This document shows positions 43,158 through 50,631 of a DNA stretch of 64,000 nt, piece by piece. The DNA lies in the NCBI RefSeq assembly GCF_013385425.1, contig NZ_JACAQA010000010.1:62001-126000 (forward strand). The letters run 5' to 3'. The DNA comes from Pseudomonas gingeri (GTDB lineage Bacteria; Pseudomonadota; Gammaproteobacteria; Pseudomonadales; Pseudomonadaceae). Position numbers and translations under genes: made by a program. The notes beneath the pieces were generated by a model. It did not search any database, had not been told where the DNA came from, and saw only the letters and a program-made list of their open reading frames with translations. Every line of letters starts with the position of its first letter. Positions within the stretch are counted from its first letter, which is position 1.

Positions 43158-43350
43158 AAAAGGGGGGGCATCTCAAAGCTGTTTCCACCGAGAAGGCACC
43201 CCAGACAATTACATCAAATCAAAAACAAATAATTAACACCACAGTACACCACCAACAAAACAGCGCCCATAACGATTCGACCAAGTTACTAGGCAACATA
43301 AACAAAAGCTCTTTCACTACTACTCATACCCCCACAAAAAAAATAACTCA
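43158..43350. other. AT-rich gap after the integrase
   Basis: No gene supported. The base composition changes abruptly here to about 40% GC, in contrast to the flanks, and remains low through the helicase-like gene. Confidence 0.5.
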
Positions 43351-43388
43351 TTGATTCTGTTTAGAATCAACTAAAATCGTCGTATTAT
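43351..43388 (+). promoter_or_regulatory. Promoter and palindromic operator of the helicase-like gene
   Basis: TTGATTCTGTTTAGAATCAA (43351-43370) is an 8-4-8 perfect palindrome. It overlaps a possible -35 (TTTAGA, 43360-43365), which is 17 bp ahead of TATTAT (43383-43388). A repressor bound here would block the promoter. Confidence 0.55.
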
Positions 43389-43480
43389 GGCCCCATCTCC
43401 AACGCCCTCCAACTGAAAAACGATAAACAATCATCGCTATCAGCCAGGGCCAACTCATCCTAAAAAAGGCATATACCGTA

Positions 43481-45028
43481 ATGACCAACAAAATTATTAA
43501 TATAGCAATCGCAATGCCCGGGACAGGCAAAACAAAAGCAGCCCTTGCAGAAATCCCAGGGATGCTAAACCTTGGAAAGAAAGTCCTTTATGTTGCACCT
43601 ACATTTGCACTTGCCGATCAGGTTTTTGATGATATCAACAAAGTCAGCAAATACATTCAACCAATCAAAATTGATTCACGAAACGGGGTCTCTGCAGAAG
43701 CCATGTTGAATAAAATGCTGAACCCTAAAGAAAACAAATATCTTATTATCTGCCAACATGCAAGCTTCCAAAAGTGTTCAACAACACATTTAGGAAGCTG
43801 GACCATTATCATTGACGAACTACCAATGCCAATTAATCTTAGACATGTCACATTCGATAACACACAACTAAAGCGACTGGAGCTTGTCGAAAACATTGAT
43901 GGTCAAATGAAGGCCAAAACCGGCATGCAAGAACTTATTAAAACCGAAGTAAAAACCTTCAACAAAGCCAACGGAACAAACAACAATAGAATCGACAGCA
44001 CCCTGGCGAAACCCACGCATATTATTTATGAAGCGATTTTGGATGACACCCCTGTTTTTGTTGATATAAATAAAAATAAAAACGAAAAAAATTACCCCAC
44101 CCAGGATGATCAAAAAACGATCATTCGCGTTGTCGAAGAATATGGATTCTTTGAACGACTCCATGCTGTGCGAGAAGTACATCTACTTTCAGCTACCCTT
44201 GATGGATCATTATTTGATTGGTTTGCACGGGCGAACGGTTTTACTTATGAAAAATCGTACTTCGCACCAAACAATGTCAAAAGCTGCAAAGATGTAACTA
44301 TCTACCCTATGCTATCTGACGACAACTACTGTTCCCGTGGGGTCTTGGACTCAGTGGATGCTACATCCGATGAAGGTCACAAAACCTTGTATTCCATTAC
44401 GAAATTGATAGACAGTCATTTAGGTGAGAAACAAGAGTGCCTGATGTTTTCGTACAGTTGGGGACAACAAGCGCATGGCAACAAACTCAAACAATGCAAA
44501 ATTGATAGCCGTGGCCTTAATCACTTGAGCCATATACATAACGCATTCACGATATTCCATGGCAACCCGACACCGATTGCCCGCAGGTCTCTTGAATTCA
44601 TTGCTAAAAAATACAATAGATCGATTGAGGAACTGGAAAAGGCTTGGAAATTCACACACAAACTGGAAATGACCTTACAGAATGTATTTCGCACCTCACT
44701 GAGAAACAAAGAAATTGACAACCCTATCAATCTATATGTCCAAGACACCGCAACCGCACAGTTTTTGCAAAAAACATATCTTCCGAATGCAATTATCGAC
44801 GAGAGCTTGGCCAAAACTTACAAAGTGAAGAAAAAACCCGGGCCTACCCCTCACCCTAAAAAAGATTTAGCTCTTGAACTGCTTAAAGCAGGCATGAAAC
44901 AGGTTGATGTAGCAAAGATAACTGGGCTGAACAAAATGACCATCTCCAATTATGCGAAACTCCTTCGCCAGGCTATTACTGAAACATTTAATTCAAAATC
45001 ATTCAACACCCTTGAGGAATGGTTGTAA
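43481..45028 (+). CDS. Unrecognised helicase-like P-loop protein with C-terminal HTH
   Basis: A 515-residue protein. Superfamily 2 helicase-type motifs are visible: Walker A AMPGTGKT (11-18), motif Ia VLYVAPT, Walker B IIIDELP (110-115, DELP instead of DEAD/DEAH), motif III SAT (237-239), and VFRTSLRN near residue 405, resembling motif VI. Residues 465-500 form an HTH (DVAKITGLNKMTISNYAKLL), suggesting site-specific DNA binding. Lys/Asn-rich, AT-rich codon use marks foreign origin. Behind it lie 0.86 kb of hairpin-rich non-coding DNA. It could be a replication initiator/helicase of the element or a defence protein; I do not recognise the family. Confidence 0.6.
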   Translation: MTNKIINIAIAMPGTGKTKAALAEIPGMLNLGKKVLYVAPTFALADQVFDDINKVSKYIQPIKIDSRNGVSAEAMLNKMLNPKENKYLIICQHASFQKCSTTHLGSWTIIIDELPMPINLRHVTFDNTQLKRLELVENIDGQMKAKTGMQELIKTEVKTFNKANGTNNNRIDSTLAKPTHIIYEAILDDTPVFVDINKNKNEKNYPTQDDQKTIIRVVEEYGFFERLHAVREVHLLSATLDGSLFDWFARANGFTYEKSYFAPNNVKSCKDVTIYPMLSDDNYCSRGVLDSVDATSDEGHKTLYSITKLIDSHLGEKQECLMFSYSWGQQAHGNKLKQCKIDSRGLNHLSHIHNAFTIFHGNPTPIARRSLEFIAKKYNRSIEELEKAWKFTHKLEMTLQNVFRTSLRNKEIDNPINLYVQDTATAQFLQKTYLPNAIIDESLAKTYKVKKKPGPTPHPKKDLALELLKAGMKQVDVAKITGLNKMTISNYAKLLRQAITETFNSKSFNTLEEWL

Positions 45029-45741
45029 ACCCGAACCTGACTACTCTAAAAAGTAAACAGTTCCCTTAAAAACCTATAAGGCATCCGTTTACAAATCACA
45101 GCTAAAATCGTTCAAGCTCATTCTAGAACCAGAACAGGTATTCCAACAACAAAGACAAACGGAATGCCGCAGGCATGACGTCGCGAAGCGCCAAACCTCA
45201 ATATTTGAACAGAACAATACGTCTAGACTTCAAGACTACTAGAGTCATCAGTTCTCAGACAATGGTTTGGATCTTCGAACACATCTAAAAAACACTAGAA
45301 ACGTTTGAATTCTATCAAACCTTAAAATAGCAATCGGTTCATATGGGTCTATCCAGCCCTGCGGGTGCACTCGCAAGCTCGTGCATACCCATATCAACTT
45401 CGCAGAATCCTACCAGTTCATTGATACGCTTTTAACGGTATACCCCTCCGAGAAGAACATCCGTTCCAGTCGCCTGCGGCGCTTTTTCGGATGTATCTAA
45501 CGAATACCAGAAGTACAAAAACCCCAGATGCAGTTTGATCACACTCACGCTCGTCGGAAGCAGAAATATTTTTTAAACAACTGTTTTCCATAATTTCGGT
45601 TTTCTAAACATCTACCTTGGTTCTGTTGGAAAACCAAACCCTAGTAATACATCTAGTACATCACCAAGATGACACACCTGTTCTAGGTGCTTCTCACTGC
45701 ATAATATCACTATATCCCCATCAAATCGTACAGTACCGACC
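45029..45741. other. Hairpin-rich non-coding region behind the helicase-like gene
   Basis: About 710 bp without a supported gene. Structures seen: ATGCC-GCA-GGCAT at 45164-45176; ATATGGGT (45341-45348) with ACCCATAT (45387-45394), the second of which can pair instead with GGGTGCAC at 45363-45370; and ACATCCG (45457-45463) with CGGATGT (45488-45494) enclosing CGCC-TGC-GGCG. CTAG-containing words are frequent. It looks like a replication origin, a regulatory RNA or both. Confidence 0.45.
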
Positions 45742-45764
45742 TCATGTATTTTCTGTATACATGA
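45742..45764. promoter_or_regulatory. Perfect dyad upstream of a mini-ORF
   Basis: TCATGTAT and ATACATGA are separated by 7 bp (TTTCTGT). An 8-7-8 perfect inverted repeat of this kind is a typical repressor site. Confidence 0.5.
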
Positions 45765-45812
45765 AAACCACACCATTCTATCTCATGTTCTATTAAATCA
45801 AAGGAGTCCAAG

Positions 45813-45839
45813 ATGGCACAACAAAAGCGACACATATGA
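45813..45839 (+). CDS. Eight-residue mini-ORF with strong ribosome site
   Basis: ATG at 45813 follows AAAGGAG with six to seven bases spacing, and encodes MAQQKRHI before a TGA at 45837-45839. A terminator begins three bases later. The layout (operator-like dyad, strong ribosome site, tiny peptide, terminator) resembles a leader peptide or regulatory RNA rather than a normal gene. It may also be a remnant of a deleted gene. Confidence 0.35.
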   Translation: MAQQKRHI

Positions 45840-45841
45840 AA

Positions 45842-45862
45842 AAGCCCCTAAAACGGGGCTTC
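45842..45862 (+). terminator. Terminator-like hairpin after the mini-ORF
   Basis: AAGCCCC pairs with GGGGCTT around TAAAACG-type loop bases. An A-run precedes it, so it also works on the minus strand, where it would terminate nothing obvious. Confidence 0.6.
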
Positions 45863-45890
45863 GTACTACTGTGTTATCCGGCTTTCAAAC

Positions 45891-46172
45891 CTAGCCAAAT
45901 AAACCAAGTATCAATATCGACGTAACGGTCACAATCAATGATGCAACTGTCCATTTGATCGAGCCGAGAAAAGTCGACTTACTGGCCATGCCGAATCGAA
46001 ACCCAAGCAGCCACAACCTCCACTTATTTCCTGTATAAATCACCACCGGTGCGACAATACTGGCAAGTATCCAGAACAAGATACCGGGCTCTTGATGGGC
46101 CTTGGTTCCTGCAAGCGCAAACCGTGCAAACCCCGTAAGAATTACAACAACCATCAACTCGATTTTATTCAT
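45891..46172 (-). CDS. Small membrane protein, unknown
   Basis: A 93-residue protein with three hydrophobic stretches: MVVVILTGFARFALAG, ILFWILASIVAPVVIYTG and WTVASLIVTVTSILILGLFG. AGGGGG lies before the ATG. No family recognised. It follows the secreted-type unknown protein at 46197 on the same strand, 24 bp away, so the two likely share a transcript controlled by the XRE operators. Confidence 0.6.
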   Translation of the reverse strand: MNKIELMVVVILTGFARFALAGTKAHQEPGILFWILASIVAPVVIYTGNKWRLWLLGFRFGMASKSTFLGSIKWTVASLIVTVTSILILGLFG

Positions 46173-46196
46173 AATATCCCCCTACAAATTGAACAA

Positions 46197-46721
46197 CTAG
46201 ATCGACCCACATGAAACTGTCACATCATCCGTACGTTCGTCCGGGTGCCAGACAATTTTCCCCGTCAAATCGGCGGGAATCCGATAGATCAGCTTAGTAC
46301 TATAGGTGACTAATGGATTGATAGGTTCGACTGCAACACCAAAACCATCCCCACTAATCATTTCAAACTTATCAAATCTGTAAGTTTTCCCACCCTTATG
46401 AATCATTACACTCCCCGGCGATGGATACCTGCTGGTAGTCGAAATGTTCTTGAAACTAGCGTTGAGAATCAGAAACTTTGAACCAGCCCACGATTGAGGT
46501 TCTAAGACGGGATTCAGAGTTCCGATCTTCCGACGTGCTACACAACCATTTGCAACAACCTGAAGGCCGCCTACATTCGCCGAGTTGCTTCTAGGATGTA
46601 AAAGCTGTTTTTGATAGGTCACATCATCATGAACCGTTTTCTCAAAGCTCTCTTTGTCGACATCGGCCCATGCATTGATCGCAACAAAGGCCAGTCCGCA
46701 GAACACCAATTGGCTGGGCAC
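46197..46721 (-). CDS. Exported protein of unknown function
   Basis: A 174-residue protein with an N-terminal hydrophobic stretch (LVFCGLAFVAINAWA) and likely cleavage before DVDKES. The mature part has beta-rich text such as KFLILNASFKNISTTSRYP and LVTYSTKLIYRIPADLTGKI, reminiscent of DUF4352-type immunoglobulin-like domains, with two cysteines that may pair. GTG at 46721 is chosen because AAGGA lies five bases upstream; an ATG at 46796 would give a longer N-region. Function unknown; divergent from an XRE regulator. Confidence 0.6.
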   Translation of the reverse strand: MPSQLVFCGLAFVAINAWADVDKESFEKTVHDDVTYQKQLLHPRSNSANVGGLQVVANGCVARRKIGTLNPVLEPQSWAGSKFLILNASFKNISTTSRYPSPGSVMIHKGGKTYRFDKFEMISGDGFGVAVEPINPLVTYSTKLIYRIPADLTGKIVWHPDERTDDVTVSCGSI

Positions 46722-46847
46722 CTTTGTCCTTACGCCCGTCAGATGGGCCGGTTGTAGGCTCAATGACGATAGAAGCATCCCGATGTGCCGTTTCATTTTG
46801 ATCCGTTTCAGGGTTATGCATGGCCGATTGCCATGTGCTTCCAAATT

Positions 46848-46879
46848 TATCTGAAAATCAGATATCTGAAAAGCGGATA
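46848..46879. promoter_or_regulatory. Two overlapping operators of the XRE regulator
   Basis: TATCTGAAAATCAGATA (46848-46864) is a perfect palindrome; TATCTGAAAAGCGGATA (46863-46879) repeats it with two changes and shares two bases with it. The 15-bp period places two dimers side by side between divergent genes, ending 21 bp before the regulator start. Autoregulation by the XRE protein is likely. Confidence 0.75.
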
Positions 46880-46900
46880 TAGCGTGTAGGGCTATTTTCA

Positions 46901-47164
46901 ATGGATAGCCGTATGCCCAAGGCCATTTACCGACCCGAATACGAGGTGTTTCTGACCTTGCTGAAAGACCGACGGATCAAGGCCGGTCTGACACAGGTGG
47001 AATGCTCAAACGCACTGGGACGTCCGCAGTCCTTCATGAGCGACGTGGAGCGAGGCACCCGCCGATTGGATATCATCCAGATTCACGACCTATGTGAGGT
47101 GCTTGGATGCGACCTTGTGGAGCTGATCAAGGATTTCATGGATGGGATTCAAAGGATAAAGTGA
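46901..47164 (+). CDS. XRE family helix-turn-helix regulator
   Basis: An 87-residue single-domain DNA-binding protein. The HTH is LKDRRIKAGLTQVECSNALGRP with recognition helix QSFMSDVERGTRRLD. It probably represses its own promoter and the divergent unit through the tandem TATCTGA sites. AGGG lies upstream of the ATG. Such small Xre proteins are common on integrated elements. Confidence 0.85.
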   Translation: MDSRMPKAIYRPEYEVFLTLLKDRRIKAGLTQVECSNALGRPQSFMSDVERGTRRLDIIQIHDLCEVLGCDLVELIKDFMDGIQRIK

Positions 47165-47276
47165 CAAACCACCAGTGAGCTCGGGTCCTTGCTGGCCCAA
47201 GATGATGAAGCACCGTGATGTGGGGGCTTCTTTACTTGGAGAATAGATATTCATCCCACATCAAGGACGACATCCA

Positions 47277-47483
47277 ATGCCAGACCGTGACGCTACCATT
47301 GCAGACGCCCTCGAGCTGATTGCACTCAATCAGAACGCGCTGGGTGCCGCGATAGAAGAGATTTCTCGTTGGGTCCTCGAACGTGGCAGCCAAAACGTTC
47401 AAGCCAATGTCTTGTCGGCGCTGCAAACACTCGATATCAACGCCGAAGGTATCGCCAACGCAATCGAATTGCTACGCCGCTAG
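47277..47483 (+). CDS. Small helical protein, unknown
   Basis: A 68-residue acidic, helical protein (LELIALNQNALGAAIEEISRWVLERG, then LSALQTLDINAEGIANAIELL). I recall similar short hypothetical proteins on Pseudomonas islands but know no function. AAGGACGAC lies upstream of the ATG, somewhat far. It converges with the bacteriocin immunity gene. Confidence 0.55.
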   Translation: MPDRDATIADALELIALNQNALGAAIEEISRWVLERGSQNVQANVLSALQTLDINAEGIANAIELLRR

Positions 47484-47532
47484 CTATCAAAGAACTCTTG
47501 TTCGGTGTAATCCAAAATAATTTTTTTCGAAT

Positions 47533-47811
47533 TCATTCCTGCACCTTGAAGCCGGGCAAGCCCTGAGCCTTGCGCCATTCCTTCACTATCTGTGTAACGC
47601 CTTCAGGGGAGTTATCTGCACCGTCTTCCGGGTAGTAGATCAGGTCTGATCCGGCTGGATGCTCGCTGATTTTCTCGAAGTGCAACAGAAGCAAGTCGGC
47701 ACGATCATCTGTATCGGCTTCCTCGTCTTCCTTGGCGAGTTCTTCTAGTAGTTCAACGAACTCGGATTCAGTGTATTCTGAGATGTTGTTTTTCAGGAGT
47801 GTGTCTGTCAT
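47533..47811 (-). CDS. DNase-bacteriocin immunity protein (colicin E9/pyocin type)
   Basis: A 92-residue acidic protein of the Im family. The diagnostic motif SDLIYYP (55-61) is present, and the specificity helix is ESEFVELLEELAKEDEE. It binds the DNase domain of the adjacent bacteriocin and protects the producer. The ATG at 47811 lies 7 bp after the bacteriocin stop; an upstream in-frame start would overlap that gene and lacks family similarity. Confidence 0.93.
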   Translation of the reverse strand: MTDTLLKNNISEYTESEFVELLEELAKEDEEADTDDRADLLLLHFEKISEHPAGSDLIYYPEDGADNSPEGVTQIVKEWRKAQGLPGFKVQE

Positions 47812-47818
47812 GGCTGGC

Positions 47819-49153
47819 CTATTCGTTCCGATGAAGATCAATGTGGTTTCTTGGAGTGTTTACTCGGAGGTTATCAACGTCGTACACGCCACCACCCTCT
47901 GACACTTTGTCGAGGTGGTGTAGCTCATAAGACAGTCTACCTCCAGCCCTATCGACTTTTCGCACCCGTGGAGCCCTGCCTGTACGCATTCGGCTGATGC
48001 TTTGAGGGATGAACTGATCAGCAACCGCCGACCCTGCGACAGCTTTCCAGAGTGCCGACCTGAACTTATCGAAGCTGTTGAAATCACGCCCCCTTAGTGT
48101 ATCCGCCACTTCTGTTGGGATCGGGACTCCCACTCCCGAACTCGCCCCGATAAGCCAGATGCCCGTCACATCTTCGCCCTGGCCGCTGGCGGTGCCTGGT
48201 GTCTTTCGAACACTCATCACAATGTACAGCGGCTTCAACCCGGAATCAGCCGGGAACACAAGAATGAAGTCCTTGTACTCAGACGGGTAGATCGGGTTGA
48301 CGATGATGTTATCCGCCTGTTCGGTCGGCGGATAAATCCAAATATGGGGAGCCTGTGGTGCGCCTTCTAGTGGAGGAATCCCTGTGATGCTGGACGGGTC
48401 AACCGCTGGTGTCCAGATCAGGGTTACGCCATCTCCGAAGTCGGCCACCTGCTGGGAACCTTGGGCCTTGAACTGCACGATTGGAATCATTTCCCAATCG
48501 CGGCGCTTCTGGGTGTTGTACCCGTATCCTTTCAAAGTGCCGTCGGCTTGTTGCTCGACATGCAACCGAACACGTGTACGGCCTTCCTTGAGCGACTTGA
48601 GTTGGTCGTCTGTGTACAGGCTGCTGTCACCCAAGCTCGATGGCCACAGCAATGCAACAAATCCAGCCAACGCACCAGCAGCAACGCCGGCAGTGACTAC
48701 GCCAGCACCGCCGCTCGCCCCCGTTGCAGTCGTCCCAGTGGCAACAGCAGTTCCGGCAGTGCAGAGACCGCCACAAGACGCCCCGGCAGTAGCCGCAGCC
48801 GTTCCACCTAATAGCAGCGTCCCTAGTGCATCTGGTAACGCTTCACCACTGATTTTCTGGAGAGGGATGTTTCCCTGTGCATCCGTTCCACGACCGCCAA
48901 GAATTGCAAGCTCGCCGTAGTTGCCTATCTTCTCAACGGGGACAAACCCAGCCGGGTTTTTGTGATTGATCTCGCCGTCAGGAAGCTCACAGCTCTTTGA
49001 AAACACACAACCCACTATGTTGGACTTGGCACCTTCCTTCGATGGGAGGTCTTTGTATTCAGCCCAACGCTGAGCGTGGATATCTACAGGCTCGACACCG
49101 CTGTAGTTTTGAGTCTCGTTGGGGCGGGCTGGTTTTGGTACATAGCCAGACAT
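47819..49153 (-). CDS. S-type pyocin-like bacteriocin with HNH DNase domain
   Basis: A 444-residue bacteriocin. The N-terminal 100 residues (opening MSGYVPKPARPNETQNYSG) and a Gly/Ala/Thr-rich hydrophobic stretch (residues 112-170) precede a pyocin S-type translocation domain (TRVRLHVEQQADGTLKGYG, APHIWIYPPTE). The C-terminal DNase carries the HNH residues H412, H413, N428, H437 and H441 with the same spacing as colicin E9. It is shorter than S1/S2 pyocins (over 600 residues) and has no large receptor domain. AAGGA precedes the start; no LexA box or clear P-box was found. Confidence 0.92.
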   Translation of the reverse strand: MSGYVPKPARPNETQNYSGVEPVDIHAQRWAEYKDLPSKEGAKSNIVGCVFSKSCELPDGEINHKNPAGFVPVEKIGNYGELAILGGRGTDAQGNIPLQKISGEALPDALGTLLLGGTAAATAGASCGGLCTAGTAVATGTTATGASGGAGVVTAGVAAGALAGFVALLWPSSLGDSSLYTDDQLKSLKEGRTRVRLHVEQQADGTLKGYGYNTQKRRDWEMIPIVQFKAQGSQQVADFGDGVTLIWTPAVDPSSITGIPPLEGAPQAPHIWIYPPTEQADNIIVNPIYPSEYKDFILVFPADSGLKPLYIVMSVRKTPGTASGQGEDVTGIWLIGASSGVGVPIPTEVADTLRGRDFNSFDKFRSALWKAVAGSAVADQFIPQSISRMRTGRAPRVRKVDRAGGRLSYELHHLDKVSEGGGVYDVDNLRVNTPRNHIDLHRNE

Positions 49154-49354
49154 TCAGTTTCCTTTCGTCCTTGAGGAATTCCAGCCTCCGGCTGGGCAGC
49201 ATCGACCTTACCGGGAGGCTCAAGCGTTGGCTGTAGGACAAATCCCAAAAGCCTTGCTGATAGTTCCTAGTGTTCCTTGTCATTGCTGGGGGCGAAGGAT
49301 AACCGGTTGGGTAGGGTGGGGTGAATGGTGGCTACTGGCTACGGCTACGGCTGC
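49154..49354. other. Upstream region of the bacteriocin gene
   Basis: Must contain the bacteriocin promoter. A hairpin CAGCC-TCC-GGCTG lies near 49181. I looked for LexA and PrtN-type boxes without success. Confidence 0.4.
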
Positions 49355-49382
49355 GTGGTGGGTGGTGGGTGGTGGGTGGTGG
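49355..49382. repeat. Four tandem copies of GTGGTGG
   Basis: A perfect 7-bp repeat, four copies, all G/T on the plus strand. With G-tracts of two to three it could form a quadruplex. Variable copy number by slippage is plausible. Confidence 0.9.
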
Positions 49383-49449
49383 TTCAGCTTCTATCGCTTG
49401 GATGTCCTTAATTGACGGCCTGTCGCATAGCTTGTTTCCGGGCTGCGGA

Positions 49450-49487
49450 ATTTCAGTACAACACCTACGCACAATGCAAAAACGAAA
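49450..49487 (+). repeat. 38-bp block, copy A, upstream of the resolvase
   Basis: Matches 51851-51888 at 31 of 38 positions. Both copies translate in one frame to V-x-x-LRTMQK-x-K, with three of the seven differences at synonymous third positions. It lies about 30 bp before the res-like site. Confidence 0.7.
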
Positions 49488-49518
49488 GTGTCCCCGCGTC
49501 TATGCAAGTAGAGCATCA

Positions 49519-49625
49519 TTAAACGACCGTTAAACGATACCATCCAGACAGGCGGTATACAGGATCATGAAAATAGTATCATTGAATTGGTGATACCATG
49601 ATAAGCTGATACCACGTTAAACGAT
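49519..49625. promoter_or_regulatory. Candidate res site of the serine resolvase
   Basis: TTAAACGA occurs three times (49519, 49530, 49617), and GATACCA or its inverse occurs at 49536-49542, 49554-49560 (GGTATAC), 49574-49580 (TAGTATC), 49592-49598 and 49608-49614. Such clustered half-sites just upstream of a resolvase gene are typical of res sites I-III and of autoregulation. Confidence 0.7.
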
Positions 49626-49642
49626 CCCAAGGAATCACCGAC

Positions 49643-50212
49643 ATGTCCCGCACCTTCCTGTACTGCCGTGTCAGCACATCAACCCAGTTCACTGAGAATC
49701 AAGTGCAAGAAGTGAAGACAGCGGGCTTTGATGTACAGGCCAGCCGGGTAGTTGAGGAAACCATCTCAGGTAGCATTGCCGCCAAGGAACGATCAGGCTT
49801 CCAGAAGCTGTTGGAACGCATGGAGGGTGGAGACGTACTGATCGTGACCAAGCTGGACCGTCTTGGCCGAAACGCCATGGATGTACGTCAGACTGTCGAA
49901 CATTTGGCAGCTACCGGCATTCGTGTTCATTGTCTCGCCCTAGGTGGTGTAGACCTGACATCAGCAGCGGGCAAGATGACCATGCAGGTCCTGGGGGCTG
50001 TCGCCGAATTTGAAAGGGACCTGCTGATTGAACGCACACAGGCCGGTTTGAGACGCGCCAAAGCAGAAGGTAAGAAGTTAGGTCGTCCAGCAGCAAACGA
50101 CACCACCGCGTCTGTACAGCGTCTCAAGGCCATGGACATGACACAGGTACAAGTAGCGTCCGAATTGGAAATCGGAATTGCTACGGTCAAGCGTCATTGG
50201 AACAAGGTTTGA
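49643..50212 (+). CDS. Serine site-specific recombinase (resolvase/invertase type)
   Basis: A 189-residue small serine recombinase. The nucleophile is S11 in YCRVSTS; the TKLDRLGRNAMDV and FERDLLIERTQAGL segments complete the catalytic domain. The C-terminal HTH is MTQVQVASELEIGIATVKRHW. AAGGA lies before the ATG. Two decayed copies of its 3' end occur downstream at 50224 and 51957, which suggests repeated insertion at or exchange through this module. Confidence 0.95.
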   Translation: MSRTFLYCRVSTSTQFTENQVQEVKTAGFDVQASRVVEETISGSIAAKERSGFQKLLERMEGGDVLIVTKLDRLGRNAMDVRQTVEHLAATGIRVHCLALGGVDLTSAAGKMTMQVLGAVAEFERDLLIERTQAGLRRAKAEGKKLGRPAANDTTASVQRLKAMDMTQVQVASELEIGIATVKRHWNKV

Positions 50213-50223
50213 TGTGCGCAACA

Positions 50224-50295
50224 ATACAGACTCAGGTTGTATCAGAATTAGGGATTGGTATCACGACTGTGAAATGCCACTGGAATGCCGTCTAG
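50224..50295 (+). pseudogene. Remnant 1 of a resolvase C-terminal HTH
   Basis: Reads TQVVSELGIGITTVKCHWN followed by AV and a stop, matching the C-terminus of the resolvase gene (TQVQVASELEIGIATVKRHW) that ends 12 bp earlier. There is no start; the rest of that copy is gone. Confidence 0.85.
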
Positions 50296-50631
50296 CCGCC
50301 CCCCCCTACACCGGGGGTACAGATTTACGGTGGTTCCATACAATCACCGGTATCTACTAGTGGGTACATGTACCTGGTTCCGTTTTATGGAAAGAAGGAA
50401 ATCCAGACGCCCCAAATTTCTATCGTGCGTAATTGCGTGCCGCTGATCACCCAGTCGACCACATTGGTATTGGTAACCGTTTGCATACTGGTGACCAATG
50501 CACGCCGAAGAAATGACCGACAGAGAACGGCCAGTTGCAGCCTGTCATGAACGTCTATTAAATCAGGTGCGGTTCAGTCCATGTCGTTGCGTACAGCACT
50601 CCCAGCAGCTTTGATATTGGGTGGTGTAGAG
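50296..50631. other. Gap between resolvase remnant and HNH gene
   Basis: About 335 bp without a supported gene. It has several GGTATC/GGTAAC-like words (50342, 50468, 50476 areas) that recall the res half-sites. Confidence 0.35.

Noticed and set aside
45029..45890. Retron or CRISPR array in the non-coding region
   Set aside because: There is no reverse transcriptase nearby and no regular repeat-spacer pattern; hairpins are irregular.
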